A stretch of DNA of 64,000 nucleotides from Ceratothoa steindachneri (Eukaryota > Arthropoda > Malacostraca > Isopoda > Cymothoidae). Positions 32,421-45,700 of this stretch are shown one piece after another. The stretch is taken from the NCBI GenBank assembly GCA_963969495.1, contig OZ018333.1, positions 90,697,865-90,761,864 of the forward strand. Reading direction: 5' to 3'. Every line of letters starts with the position of its first letter. Within the stretch, counting starts at the first letter, position 1. The notes beneath the pieces were generated by a model. That model made no database searches, was not told the origin of the DNA, and saw nothing but the letters and a program-made list of their open reading frames with translations. The position numbers were made by a program, and so were the translations under genes.

Positions 32421-33283
32421 TGTCAGGGTCCCCCTGTCTTTCGCCCGAGACTGATCTTTTCCCTCCTACAGGTCATGAAAAAATTTAGGACAAGTGAAAA
32501 AGTGTATTTCTAAACTTTTTTTGATTTCTGAGAAAGTGCTCTAACACAAGAGGAGCTGGATGCAAAGCTAGGTGTGTATTAGTGGGAATATTGTGTATGC
32601 GTATGGGTGATATATATGTAGTATATAAGGGAAAGGGGATAAATAACAGCATTAAGGAGCAAGAAGGGGCTAATTTCTTTTCCCTTTTTTCAAGCTCCTA
32701 ATGTACCCCTTGATTGCTCTCATTTTGGAGAGACCTCTGTCTGCCGCGATTTGGGGGTCACTATTTGTCCTCCCTCGTCTGTCATTCACAAGGAGAACAC
32801 GAGGATGGGAAGGATCTAGCCAGATGCCAGTGCCATTCCTCTCCCGAATCCACTCAAGGAGAGTGAGAGGACTCACTTTTAACATGCAAGAACATAAAGA
32901 GACCATCCTGGGGCAAAATAGTGATAATATGAAGAGACCACCCTGGGGCAAATTAGTGATTGCAAATCCAAGGCAGCTTGTAGTTGTGGTTGGACCAAAA
33001 CCACACAAGAGTGGAATAGCAAGCTTGCAAAGTTGTGTGTAGACCAATGAAACTATTTCCTTATCATATGCACCTAATATTATTGCTTTAGTCAATTGTT
33101 TTTTTCCTCATTTATTCTGTATATATTTTTTCTGCATATGTTTTTTTTGTGATTGCACTGGGTGGTGGAAATATATACACATTCAAGTTCCCAGCCAGAA
33201 CCGTTTACAACAACTCTATCATAATATTCACCCATCATCCACTCCTTGAGCTAGAGAGTTCCTTGTTGACATAATTTATTTTA
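32421..33283. other. Unassigned sequence with a short tandem duplication
   Basis: At 32897-32960 a 35-base unit (AAGAGACCAYCCTGGGGC..TAGTGAT) is repeated twice. A 141-codon minus-strand frame at 32670-33095 has no recognisable domain and I do not call it a gene. Otherwise nothing is seen. Confidence 0.5.
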
Positions 33284-33840
33284 TACAAGATGGTTTCAGA
33301 CCAATTTACTCAACAACCAATCAGACCAATTTACTCAACAACCAATCTTCTTAAAGACCTGATACAAAGAATCTATGATACTTTCAACCAAGCACTAGAT
33401 TGGATACTACTAGTAACTATGGACATCAACAAAACTTTCAATGCCATCCTACACAACCTCACACACAAAATATACAACACTAACATACATTACAATACAA
33501 AAAGATGGTTACCAACTATCTGGAGGGTAAACACACACATGATACTTGGTGGCTAGCCATCAAGCAAGGCAAACTTCACAAAGTCTCCATACTCAGCTTT
33601 ACAAGTATGACATAGCCAAACCACACTCAGCACAGAAACACATACTTTCTTACAAGCAAATACCACCGCATAGATACAGCTACTTCAACTATACCTCAAC
33701 ACACTAAACCCCTGGTTCACAAACAGAAGGGCTCAAATTAAGTCCAACCAAATCCATAGTTACCATTCTCATCCATTATACAGGGAATATCAAAACATGC
33801 CTAAGACTCTTGGCAATTTCTCATAGGAGAAAGCTTCTGC
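33284..33840 (+). pseudogene. LINE reverse transcriptase fragment (unassigned clade)
   Basis: Frames read VTMDINKTFNAILHNLTHKI then YNTNIHYNTKRWLPTIWR, the motif A region of an RT (DI.K.FD, with Asp replaced by Asn in TFN). Decayed downstream stretches follow (TLNPWFTNRRAQIKSNQIHS near 33700-33760). A 25-base exact tandem duplication (CAGACCAATTTACTCAACAA plus five bases) lies at 33297-33346. No endonuclease or tail is attached. The EN-like piece at 35657-36490 may derive from the same family. Confidence 0.55.
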
Positions 33841-34289
33841 CTCTTCACTCCTCTTTGGGCAATTTTGTTCTGTCTCTCAATGAAATGTTTGTTGCCTATA
33901 AAAGAGGGGACAAGAGAATTATTATTCTGATTATAGTATTGATTGCTACTGTAAATATGGTACCATTTGAGAGTATATTTTGTTGGAGAGGAAAACTTTA
34001 AAAAAAAATATATATCTTCCTATACATAATTCTATAGAAATTTTAAGATTTTATATCACTATTATTTTATGTAATTTTGTAGGCATTATCTTGGTACTAA
34101 GCAATTTACTTGATATAACATGCTTATTTTATAGTTATGCAAACTAAAATTTATATAAAATGCAAAAAAATATTGCAGAAAATTATTGTACATAGAAAAG
34201 AAATTTTTTTTTACTGCATTATGTTCCACTCCACTTGCTGACCTACTGCATGGTTGTAAAATCTATCCTGGTTACTGGTACTAACATTA
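33841..34289. other. No recognisable feature
   Basis: AT-rich flank between a LINE fragment and the Tc1 element. Confidence 0.5.
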
Positions 34290-35654
34290 CAGTCACTACA
34301 ATGGAAAATTATTGGGTTGCACTAGAAATGCACAAAAGAGCGAGATCAAATTTGGCTGCCTTTCAGAGCATATGAACGGTTTGTTTAAACACATGTACAT
34401 CTGAGAGCTCTGTACAGTGCAATAGTTTGAAAGAAAATGATACCAGCTCTCAGTTGTTGAGTAGCATGTGTTGCTTTGCCGCTAGTTTTCTGCTCGGTTG
34501 GGTTATTTTCATTGTGTTGGTAACTATTATTTTAGTGTGTGATTTTAGAGATGCTTAACCACCTCTCTGAAGCAGGAAAGACAAGGACACTTGCTTTGAG
34601 GGAGGAGAAGTGTCTACTAAAGAGATATTGCTGGACATAAAAGGTGAAACAACCATCAGGATGGTAGCTGCCACAGCTCGCAGTTTACAGATACTCAGTG
34701 ACTGGGAGACAAATGAAGATTTACAGGAAGACTGATCTGCTGGTATGGAGGGAGGTGTTGAAGAATCCTTTCATTACACCTGCCAAACTGAAAAAGAATC
34801 ATCCCAAGCTGTTGCAAAATTTGTTGATTTGGCCCATTCAAAATTGCCTGCAGAAGGACCTTGTGATCGCAAGTGATGCGCTGCCAAGAAACCTCTCCTC
34901 ACCACAGGATGGTGAAACAGACTCAATTATGCAAGGATATATCTTCAGTGGACTGAAGACGATTGGATGAAAGTGATGTTTTCAAATGAAAGCTGATTTA
35001 AGTGTATCTGAGGGGCAGGCAGGAAAGTATGATGATCCTCCATCATCAGCCACTACGACCCCCACTATACCGTTTGTATTGTTAAACACTGACCAGGTGA
35101 TGGTGTGGAGGGCTTTTAGTGGAAAAGGTGGGAGCAGTGGCTTATATTTTTTACCTTGAAACACTACAATGAATAGTCATCATTACATGAATGTTCTGGA
35201 GGACATCATCTGCCTTTTTATGCTATTCAAGGTGCATATTTTTTTATGTAAGATGGGGCCTCCTCCCACACCTCAAGAAAGGTAAAAAATCTACCTTGCT
35301 GGCCACAATATCAATATTTTGGAGTGTCCTGGGAACAGCCCAACCTAAACCCCATCAAAAATCGCTGGGCTTTCATGAAAGACCAGCTTGCCACTGCCAA
35401 CACCTCCTCCATTCCCTGACTCATCAAGGAGCTGAAAGCCCCCTCCGGATTACTCTGGACAACAAATGCTTCCAAGGGACTGGATGCATCAATGCCCAGG
35501 CATCTTTGTTTGGTCATCAAGACAAAGGACCACATGATAAAATATTGACAAGAACGTTTTAATTAATTTTTTAAAGTTTAAACACTTTTTTAACAATTTT
35601 TTCTCGCAAAAGTTGGCCCTTTCAGTGGGCGATCAATTTCCATTACGGTGACTG
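34290..35654 (+). mobile_element. Tc1-type DNA transposon
   Basis: The ends are inverted repeats. CAGTCACTACAATGGAAAAT at 34290 pairs with ATTTCCATTACGGTGACTG ending at 35654. Both sides are flanked by TA (34288-34289 and 35655-35656), the Tc1/mariner target duplication. The length of 1365 bases and the internal transposase relic fit the superfamily. Confidence 0.85.
34600..35548 (+). pseudogene. Tc1-like transposase, decayed
   Basis: Recognisable blocks in changing frames are DDWMKVMFSNES (first Asp/Glu region, where the usual SDE is SNE), VMVWRAFSGKGGSSGLYF, NSHHYMNVLED, SPNLNPIKNRWAFMKDQLAT (the NPI.N.W box with its acidic residue lost) and the C-terminus MPRHLCLVIKTKDHMIKY ending at a TGA at 35546-35548. 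Most catalytic acids are mutated and many frame breaks occur, so the element is dead. Confidence 0.75.
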
Positions 35655-35656
35655 TA

Positions 35657-36490
35657 ACTGCACAAACCCACACTAACTATATGCCCCTTCCTTACAATCA
35701 CCTCCCACACTTTCTTTCCTGGCCTAACCCCAGTGTCCCTCCTTCATACACACAAATGAGATCAAAAACATTGGAAGAGTGATCAAATCTTTCAACTAAC
35801 ATTAACAGTATATGCAACAAAGAAATGGACTCAAAGAACTCCATCAACCACAACATATATTTAAACCATCCAGGAATCATCATCCAACCCAAATACAAAA
35901 GTAGCACATTACAGCCACATCAATTAAAGATATGTTAGAAATGGTAACTTAATAACAGACATCAGAGACAATATCCCCTACACCAATATCACTCAAGTCA
36001 CCTCAACCCTTCTCCCTAACCAAGATTTAATGGAAATACAATTATCCAATCAAGCATAGACCAAAAAGACTTGACTTTCACAAATCAGTACATACCATCT
36101 CCTCTATCCTACCTACAAGCTGCCTTTGATTACTTTCCAACACAGCCAGGTAGGAATCTTGATTGTTCATCTAGTGACAAGAGCAGTAGCATCATGAAAC
36201 ATAAACTAGCTATTCATCTTGAGCAACCATTTGCCACTACAAACTTTTCAAGCACACACTTCCCAAGATGTCATCCTTTGCTTACCTGACCTAGCAAGCA
36301 AAAGAATCTAGCAACCCCATATTGCACTACTATCTGACTACCTTCCAATTATTATATGAAGAGCCCTTGATAAGTCCCTACCTGACTGGGGCTTCCTCAC
36401 CAATGATACAAAATAAAATCTCCAACAAGGCTCATTAGTCACCCAGGAGTGATAGAAACAAGACCTAGGATACACTTCACTCCACAACCA
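35657..36490 (+). pseudogene. LINE endonuclease-region fragment
   Basis: Broken frames include LITDIRDNIPYTNITQVTST then LPNQDLMEIQLS, and near 36290-36350 DLASKRI then PHIALLSDYLPIII. The last is similar to the S-D-H/Y-P-I box that closes APE-type endonuclease domains of LINEs. It abuts the right TA of the Tc1 element. It may belong with the RT fragment at 33284-33840, although the order is then inverted relative to a normal ORF2, implying separate insertions or rearrangement. Confidence 0.4.
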
Positions 36491-36589
36491 TTAAGAAAAA
36501 CATAACCCAAACTCCCCTCTAGAAATACCAGATAAAACCACCATAATCCCAAATATCAATGGCATTAAAAACATTAAAGGAAACAAAGT

Positions 36590-39500
36590 GTTTTTTTTTA
36601 ACTTAAGGAGCCCATCTAGCGAGTACTTAGTAGGGAAGAAGTTGTTATACTCACACAAAAGCCTACAAAACAAAAAGATGAGAAGGAAGCTCACTCCAGT
36701 GTCGAGGGTAGGCCCGCCAGCCACAGCAAAAGAAGATGCAACCTATACACACAAAAAATGTGTTAAATAAAGTGAAGGAGGCCAGCCCACCCCCAAAGTA
36801 GACAAGCAATAGCGACCAAACTCATCCTGGTACCAGGAGAGGTAATGTGCTCCAAGATCACCCAGGTTGGGACATTCAACAAGAAAGTGCCAAATAGTTT
36901 GGGGGACAATGTAGTCATCAAAATAAGGCACAGGTGAGCGCTCCATCAGATGGTGGTGCATCCTGCATCTGTGTCCAATTTGGGGAGATGAGAGAAAGCA
37001 ACCTGAAGCCATCTCAGCATTGGGAGGAAGGTCCATGGGAACAGTCGAGGCACAATGGCACATAACTTTAAGTTCCCCTTAACCATCTCCCATCTTCTTT
37101 GTCATAAAGCACATATTCCTGCCAGGTAATCAATGTGAGGAAGAGCAAAAAAGGTGATCTGGTCACCCAGTCCTCACAAACTCTTTGGCACACTCATTAC
37201 CAGAAACTCCTATAAGTCCAGGAACCTAGCAGAAGATAATCTCGACATCCATCCAGTTCATCAAAACCATAGTGTCACAGATATCACAAACCAGGGGATG
37301 CGGAGATTCCAATGCCCCAAGAGCACTCAGGGCACTTTGTAAGTCGCTATAAATTACAATCCGTCTCTGAATGGGGCACAGTGCATTATCTCCTGTACTG
37401 AAAGGTGTATTGAAACCAGCTAGCCAGTGAAGACAGGTGCAGTGCCCTGCTGACTTCAAACAGAGGGGATATGGTGTGGAAACTGACCCCTTTTTGCGCC
37501 TTGGAGCCATTCATATAAATTGGCATGGTTCCAGCATGACACAAAGTATGCCCCAAAAAAGGCCAAAAGCAATACTCCCAGTGCTGTAGAAGCTTTTTAG
37601 AACAGAGGCATGGTGACAAATAGTCAGAGGTGGTACCCTCCAGGGTGGCATCTTAGGCAGAACAAGGGGTACCACCGGCACAAGAGTTATACCAATCTCC
37701 CTAGGGAGTTTCCAAGCCCTAAACACAAAGGGCTTAGAGTATGGCTAACTCTTGGTGGCATAGGCATCAGTGAGATCAACTGCGGATGTAATGAAAGCTG
37801 TAGTCGACTGAGGGTCGCACTGGGTTTGCACATAATACAGGTGAATGATTCACCATGCACAGAGCAGGGGGAGTGGCATCTCCCCAGAATAGACAAGTAG
37901 GCTCTCAATGGAGGAAATACAAAAGGCAATGGTTGCCAGGCGAAGGATGGTGTGGTGGATTAAGTCCACCTTCTGCAACACACGCTCAGCTGCATATAAC
38001 TTGCATCCATAGTCAAGCTTTGAATAAACAAAGAATTGAAAATGTAAAGGAGTATCACTATCAGCACTGAGTGTCACAGAGTGAAGAATATCCATGTAAA
38101 AGAGACCTTGATGCTGTGAATATGAGCCTCCTAGATGAGGCGTCGATCCGAAACAAGAGCAAGGAAATGGTATGAGTCTACCACTTCCAGGTAAATCCAA
38201 TTTAGAAACAGATTTGGGTTAGAGTGGAGTCATGGATGATGGCAGAAGTACAACACAATAGTCTTGGCCAAGGAAAACTGAAGCCAGTGCGTCTCAGCAT
38301 TGCGAGATACTCGGTTCAATGCCTGTTGGAGTTGATGCTCTAGAGTGGGCATCTGAACCAAAAGAGATCAAAGGTCATCAATGTAAAGTGTAGCGAGAAC
38401 ATCTTCCGGCATCACTGTCGGGATGCCGTTTGACACTTTCCTGCAAAATTGGGCCAGAGAGGGCTCACCCCACCCACATACGGAATTAATGATCTCACAA
38501 AAATCCAGATATAAAGATTTGGAGGAGTCCGCTCAGCCATATCATGTGTTGAGTCTCCATGATACCATTTCCCCTTGCGGTATCATAAGTCTTCTTCAGA
38601 TCGAAAAACACTGTAGCATAGTGATCTATGAAGGAAGGCCTGGCAGACAGCATTTTCCAGTCATAGCAGAGTATCTGACATGGAGTGGAACTTGCAGAAC
38701 CCACACAGATGGCCTCCGCTGTCCAGAAAAAAGGCTAATCTAACATTTACCAATTTCTTCATCAACTTACACATGCAGGAGGTTAGAGAGATTAGGTGGA
38801 AAGGAGCTGGGGTAAAGTGATTTCTCCCCCTGTTTGAAAAGCGAGCACACTAGTGATTCACCAGGAATCTGGATAATACCTTCTACCCAGATTCTCTTCA
38901 ACAAATTTAACAGAAAGGCCATACCTCACTTACCCAGGTGTCGAAGCATGGCATGCAGGACATTGTCTGGACCAGGGGTGGTGTCCATGCTCGAATCGAT
39001 AGTGTAATGCAACTCACTCAAAGTAAACCTGTTGTTGAATGGTTTTCCGCCTCTCGAGGTAAACTCCAGTCGGCAGGCTTCTTCGAGAAGTGACGTGCAT
39101 TGAATGCTGGCAGAGCAGAATCTCAGATAAAGAATGTGAAAAGTGGTCACAAAGGATTTCACCACAAATGCAGGGTCCGGATTGTGGCCGCAATCTCCTG
39201 GAAAAGAGGAGGAGGGTCCTGCGAGAAGTTGCCCCAAATCATTTTGACTCTCTTCCACTCATCTGCTAGAGGGGCCTTCGCGTTAAGTGAAGACACATAT
39301 ATCCACCAGGAAGAGAGGCGGGTGTGCTTTGAAACATACAGGAACCTAGCCCTAGTTTAATGAAATTTATTGACAATGAAGTTGCTCAGGCGGCACTTAT
39401 AGCACATGTAGCCATAACGCTACTGTTTGAGGGCCGCCTCATACTTGGCTGAACACTACATAAGTGGTGGGCATGCAAACTGGCCAGATGTTCTAAGAAT

Positions 39501-40125
39501 AGTAGTTAGGCCGACAGAGATGAGATTGCTGGAGAAGAACTCAACAGCTTCATCAACCGACCTAAACTCCTCGACTGAGATAGAGAAACCAGTCATTTCC
39601 TGAAATACAGACCACCGTGCCCGCACCAAGCACCACTAGATGAGTTCTCGGGAAGCAGTGGCCCAGAAAATGTTATTTGAATGAGAAAGTGGTCGCTACC
39701 ATGGAGGTTATCAACTATCCCTAACTAAAATCAGGCTGTGCCTCTGGAGAGCACAAAGATAGATCGAGGCAGGAAAATGAAGCGGTTCTCGGGTAGGGAT
39801 GTGTAAACTCGTTCACAGGGTTAAATGATGCATCCACCAGCAACCCATCCTGTGGTGATATTGTTGCAAAAGCCTCATACCACGGTAGGTATGGGCCGGA
39901 GGCACAAACACAGCAAGGTCTACTGCAAAAAGATGATAGCTAAGGGAAAACAGAAGGAGACAGGCCTTTGTAGCTCCTCCCAGATCTCTGGAGTCTGTAG
40001 CAATTCCATAGAAAGAATATGCTCTCCAGGCCTAGCTCTGAGATGATGCAGAGGGCCTCTTTGAAGAGAAGAGCCTAGTGGGAATGGACATACACATCAC
40101 GGAGGCAGAACTCTGGCTGGTATGG
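36590..40125 (-). mobile_element. Family-1 LINE copy C, old, ORF2 mostly retained
   Basis: A poly(A) end (T run 36591-36599) and a degenerate AAGGAGCCCATCTAGCGAG hairpin block begin the copy. ORF2 remnants follow upward: the C-terminal Cys segment near 36900-37000, RNase H (IYMNGSKAQKG near 37500, IYSDLQSALSAL near 37350), RT thumb 37690-38200, motif A FFDLKKTYDTARG near 38590, linker 38926-39400, and endonuclease to about 40125. Only the ORF1/ORF2 overlap region is present of ORF1. As in copy A, the first RNase H Asp codon reads Asn. Divergence from A and B is high, so it is one of the older copies. Confidence 0.75.
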
Positions 40126-40127
40126 CT

Positions 40128-40455
40128 GATATGGAAGATTAGGCCAGTTTACAGCTGGTAATGTCATCTGTTATGACTAGAGAAGTCACAATATTTGGAA
40201 TGTCATCTGATATGACAGGAGAGGAAGATTATGCCAATTTATGGTTGGTAACGTAGTCTGTTACAAATGGAGTAGGCACAATGCTCGGAAGATTATTTGA
40301 TCCAACTAGTTAGGAAGATTATGGCAGTTTATGGCTTGTAGCGTAATGTGTTATGACTGGAGAAAGCACGATGCCACACACATTGTTTGATATGACTGGT
40401 CAGTTAATTACACCATTTTATGGCTGGAGAAGGCATGATGCTTGATGGATAAAGT
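40128..40455. repeat. Minisatellite, about 90-base unit, 3.6 copies
   Basis: Units start near 40130, 40222, 40312 and 40401 with GGAAGATTATGSCARTTTATGG. Each continues through TGTTATGACTGGAGAARGCAC and ATTTGATATGAC. The units are diverged by perhaps 15-25 percent by eye. The array abuts the 5' side of copy C. No coding sense is seen. Confidence 0.8.
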
Positions 40456-41240
40456 GAGTACCATTGGCTTGAAGATATGAATCGGTTATGTTGAATTACA
40501 CATGACAGAAGGACATAATGAGACCACTTCAAAGTGGTGGATTTATCTCTGTATATATTTTTTATATGCTCATTTCAACTGGGTGTGGTTACATAAAATA
40601 TTAAACATATCATAAACTAGGGTGAGATTGTCCAATTTTCAAAATTTTAGAAAATGTGCATAAATGGCTTTATTTGAAATATTGCAAAGTAGCATGCTAA
40701 ATACATTTTTGAAGGAGACACACAGACCTGTAAAATGAGAAATAAAAAAGTTATCCCACAGGCTCTATGGAAGAAGTGAGGGTCATTTGAAAATTAAGAA
40801 AAAAAACTCATTTTTTTATATTTTAAAATGGTATTCTGCATTTTTATAAAAAATGAAATGCAAGGGTGTGTTGTACACCAAAACACAGATAAAATCTTCA
40901 ACTTTCACATGATTTTTGTCATCCCTCCCCTGACATTAACCATCGCAAAATGGTCTTTTGGTGGTAACATTAACCACAGAATTTTACTGCATAAAATTAA
41001 AATCTTAACCTCATAATCTGCTTTCTTAGTGTACTAATTTTACTACATAAAATTATAATTTTACATTATTTACTATATTATTATTTTATGCATTTTTGTA
41101 TTTAATGATGATTAATACTGAGATACTAGTACAGTTATACAATATTTTCAGATTTCCTAGTAATTAGGTTCCAGTAGCTTAGCAGTACATATTGACCCCA
41201 AGTAATATGATACAATAGTTGACAACGGTATACCAGCAAG
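40456..41240. other. No recognisable feature
   Basis: AT-rich sequence upstream of the pogo-like transposase. Its left terminal inverted repeat should lie here, but I could not identify it. Confidence 0.5.
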
Positions 41241-42743
41241 ATGCCAAGGACATACAAGAGAAAACCAAGAAGTCAGTGCTATGTAGATTATGATGGAAAG
41301 GTTTTAAATGATGCTGTAAAAGCTGTGCAAGAAGGCAAAATTAGTATCACTAAGGCTGCCAAAGATTTCAAAATTGCAAAGGGAACTCTCATTAACCAAA
41401 TTCATGGAGAGTATACTAAGAAAGTGGGGGCTCCCAGGCAGTTGTTGACAGAGAAGAGGAGTTAATCTTTGAAAGACTCATCAACTGCAGTGACTTTGGT
41501 TTTCCCTTAACACAAATGGATCTCTGTGTCATCATCAAAAGCTGGGGTTATCTTGCAATAGGCAAGATAACCCCAGATTTCTCGATGAACCTTCCAGGGC
41601 CAGATTGGGCTTCACTTTTTTTGAAGCGCCACTACAGTCTTTCAACCCAATGTGCAAATAACAAAGTGAAGTAGGGCTGCTGTCAGCAAAGAGATCCTCA
41701 CTGAGTATCATGCCAGTCTTGCAAAACAACTTGAAGGTGTTCCACCTCAAAATATATTCAATTATGATGAGACTAATCTGGCTGACAATACATCAGCAGA
41801 GAAATTCTTATTCCACTGAGGAGTTAAATACCCTAACAGGGCTATCAATATGACTAAGAGCTGCATCACATTGAAGATGTGTGGAACAGCAGATGGGACC
41901 CTTTTGCCACCATTTATATTTTATAAGAGTGACAATCTTTATACGTCATGAATGCAAGGAAGCCAAGAAGGAGCTCCTTGCTGCCAGAAAAGATATTGCA
42001 AAAATGGAACTATGTACCACAACACCAGTATAGGGTGGATGGACGTCCATGCTTTTTTGATAAGTGGTTCATCGAAGTGCTCTTACCTCACTGTAACGAA
42101 CTTGAGGGCATCAAAGTTGTCATTGGAAACAACCTAAGCTCTCACTTCTCGGAAGGTGTCCTGCAAGCTGTGGAATGATGTGATATAAAGTTCATTTGCC
42201 TGCCCCAGAATTTCATGGATAAAACACAGCCACTAGACATTGCCTTCATCAGGACGATGAAGGTAACCTGGAAGAAACTTCTGATCAATTCCAAGACTAA
42301 GTATCCCCACATCCAACCTTCAAGCCTAAAATTTCTGACAACCACAAGAGTGGCTTTAGAGCCACAGGTATATATCTGGCAAACCTCTGAAACTTACTGA
42401 AACGTTTGCTGAGTACTTGCAAGGAACCACAAACATCTTCTAGCAGTCAACAGTCTGAATCAGGGAGTGATTCCTGGCTGAGCAGTAACTGAAGCCACTT
42501 TCACAGAAGAAGCAGACCCTACCAAGAGACCCCCTTGAAAAAGGTAGCTAGATCTTGGCAGTTCTCATTCTACTACAGATGATGACTCTAAATATGGGCT
42601 CCTTAGCACTGCAGTAAAATAATCCCTGTTAACTTCTGACACAAATGAGTATGACCCATCTCCTGTGATAGCCCAAACTGATACTGGTACCAGTAAAATA
42701 ATTAAAGTGAATGATCTTGTTATGATGCAAGTTCAATATGGGA
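41241..42743 (+). pseudogene. pogo-like (jerky/Tigger type) transposase, 5' part
   Basis: ATG 41241 opens MPRTYKRKPRSQCYVDYDGK and a psq/CENP-B type helix-turn-helix (ITKAAKDFKIAKGTLINQIHG). A stop occurs at codon 75. Downstream frames keep NLPGPDWA, the first catalytic site NYDETNLADN near 41762-41790, and LEGIKVVIGNNLSSHF near 42100-42155. Relatives have IGDN at that place, so the second catalytic Asp is Asn here. KTQPLDIAFIRTMKVTWKKL follows. The reading sense continues to 42743, where copy D interrupts it, and resumes at 47413. Several stops are present besides the insertion. Confidence 0.75.
42733..42743. repeat. Target site duplication of copy D, left (11 bases)
   Basis: TCAATATGGGA is repeated exactly at 47413-47423 and brackets copy D. 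Confidence 0.9.
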
Positions 42744-45700
42744 TTTTTATTTTTTTTAAGAGCTCATCTGGCGACTGCCTACTTGGGCATTAGTCGCCGT
42801 ATTAAAACTGGCCTAGTTCTAGGATACTTTAAAATAAAATTAAGGGGACAAAAAAACAAAACAAAAAGGGGGAAAGGAAGCAAGCTGGTGAATCGGGGGG
42901 AGGTCCCCCCGGCAGAGGAGCGTGCAACCTAAAGGAAAAACAAAAAACAAATGCAAAAAAAACAAAAAACAAACCCTGATTAAGTAATAGGGAGAATGCC
43001 AGCCTCCCCCAACAAGTCCACCAGTCAATGTGCACGCACTTGGCCCGAATACAAGGGACAATCAGTAGCAAACCCGCCCATCCCAGTACCATAACAGGTA
43101 ACGTGCATGAAGATCACCCAGACTGAGACATTCGACAAGAATGTGTCGAACAGTCTGGGGGATGACGCAGTCATCGCAATAAGGCGCTCCATCAAATAGC
43201 GATGCATCACAAGAGTGTGTCCGATTCAGAGATGACAGAAAGCGACCTGAAGCCATCGTGGCATTGGGGAATAGGTCCATGGGAAGTCACGGCGCAATGG
43301 CACACAACTTTAAGTTCCCTTCAACCGTCTCCCATCTTCTTTGCCAAGCAGTCCAAAAAGCTGCCCGTATTCCTGCCATGTAGTCGGTGTGAGGAAGAGT
43401 GAAACGCTGGTCCGGTCGCAGAGTCCTCACGGACTCTTTGGCGCCCTCATTCCCCGCAATTCCTACATGTCCAGGAACCCAGCAGAAGATAATCTCGACA
43501 TCTGGCCGGCTCGCCAAAACCGTGGCCTCATGGATATCGCGAACCAGGGGATGCGGAGATTCGAATGCCCCCAGAGCACTTAGGGTGCTTTGTGAGTCGC
43601 TATAGGGCAGAACCAGGAGCGCCACCGGCCCGAGAGCTATATCTAGCTCTCGAAGGAGTTTCCTGGCCCTAAACCCAAAGGGCTTAGGGTATGACTGGCG
43701 TGTCCCGGCGGCATAGGCACCGTCGAGATCAGCTGCGGATGCAGTGAAAGCTGTTGGCGACTGAGGGAGCGCCGGGCTCTCTCGTACAGGCAAGGGATGC
43801 ACTGCACGCGGTGCAGAGTGAGTGGCATCTCCCCAGCATCGACCAACAGGCTCTCAATTTGGGAAGTGCGGAAGGCACCGGTCACAAGGCGGAGGCTAGT
43901 GTGGTGGATCAAATCCACCTTCAGCAATAAACGCTCGGCTGCGGATGCATAAAACTTGCATCCGTAGTCGAGCTTCGAACGAACAAAGGATCGATAAAAA
44001 AGTAGGGCAGTACCTCTATCAGTGCCCCAAGCGCTAAACCCTAAGGCTGCGAATATGAGCCTCCCAGGTGAGGCGTCGGTCGAATACAAAACCAAGGAAA
44101 CAGTGCGACTCACTACATCCAGGCACACCCCATTAAGAAACAAATCTGGGGCGGGGTGGAGCCGTGGATGGCGGCAGAAGTGCACCACCTTAGTTTTGGC
44201 CAAAGAAAACCGAAACCTGTGCGCTTCGGCATAGCGAGAGACGCGGTTCAATGCCTGTTGGAGTAGAACCTTCAGAGTTGGCATCTGGGCCGCACCAAAA
44301 GAGATCGAAAGGTCGTGCACATGGAGCGTAGCGAGAACATCTTTCGGCAGCACCGAGGTGATGTCGGTGATGCTCAGGGCAAAGAGAGTGACACTGAGGA
44401 CACCCTCTTCCTGCTCCTTTGGGCCGGAGAGAGCTCCCACCACTCGTACACGGAATCGACGATATCGCAAAAATTCAGATATAAACATTGGGAGGTGTCC
44501 CCTCGCCCCCATCGTATGGAGAGTCTCCATGATACTGTATCGCCATGCGGTATCAGAGGCCTTCTCCAGATCGAAAAAGAACGTGGCGTAGAGCTGTCTA
44601 CGAAGGAAAGCCTCGCAGACGGCATTTTCCAGTCTTAGCAGAGCATCCTAAGTAGAGGGAAACTTGCGGAAGCCGCACTGTGTAGAAGACAGATGGCCTC
44701 CGCTGTCCAGAAAAAAGGCTAATCTAACATTTACCAATTTCTCCATCAACTTGCACACGCAAGAGGTTGGAGAGATTAGGCAGAAACCGGTCAGAGTAGA
44801 GTGATCTCTCCCCGGTTTGCGAAAGGCAAGCACAGTAGCGATTCGCCAGGAGTCTGGGAGAAGACCCTCCACCCAGATCCTGTTGAACTGAACAAATCTA
44901 AGAGAAAGGTCATGCCTCGCTCACACAGGTGTCGAAGCATGGCATACGGGAGATCGTCCGGAAAATGGGTGGTGTCCACGCACGAATAGAGAGCGGAGGG
45001 CAACTTGCTCCCAGTAAACTTGTCGTTGAAGGGTTCTCCGCCTCTGGAAGTAAAGTCCAGTCAGCGGCCTTCCGTGACATTACGATGTGCATTGAATGCT
45101 GGTAAAGCAGCATCACGGCTAGAGAATGCGGAAAAATCAGGTGCAAAGAATTCCGCCACAGACGCGGGGTCCGAGATTGCGGTCCCATTCTCCTTTTGAC
45201 TCGCTTCCACACCTCAGCTAAAGGGGTCTTCCCGTTAAGTGAAGACACGTATGCCCGCCAAGAAGAGCGGCAGATGTGCTTCGAAATATACCGGAACCTA
45301 GCCCTAGCCCGACGAAATTCAGTGACAGTGAAATCGTTCAGGCAGCTCTTATAGCGCATATGGGCATAATGCTTCTGTTTGAGGGCCGTCTCACACTCGG
45401 GCAACCACCATGGGAGTGGTCGGTGTGCAAAACGGCCAGACGTCCTAGGAATAGTAGTCAGGCCCTGGCGATGACGTTGCCAGAGAAGAACTCAAAAGCC
45501 TCATCTACCGACCTAAACCCCTCGACTGAGATAGAAAATTCAGTCATTTCCTGAAATGCAGGCCACCACGCCAAGCACCACCGAGGTGGGCTCTCATGCG
45601 GCAGTTGCCCTGAAAATGATATTTGAATGGGAAAGTGATCACTACTATGGAGGTGATCGACCACCCAACAACCAAAATCAGGCTGTGCATCGGAAGAGCA

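Noticed and set aside
32670..33095. A 141-codon minus-strand gene
   Set aside because: There is no domain, no start context and no splice logic. It overlaps another open frame of similar length on the other strand.
40128..40455. A CRISPR array
   Set aside because: The units are contiguous and about 90 bases long without constant repeats and unique spacers, and the genome context is eukaryotic.
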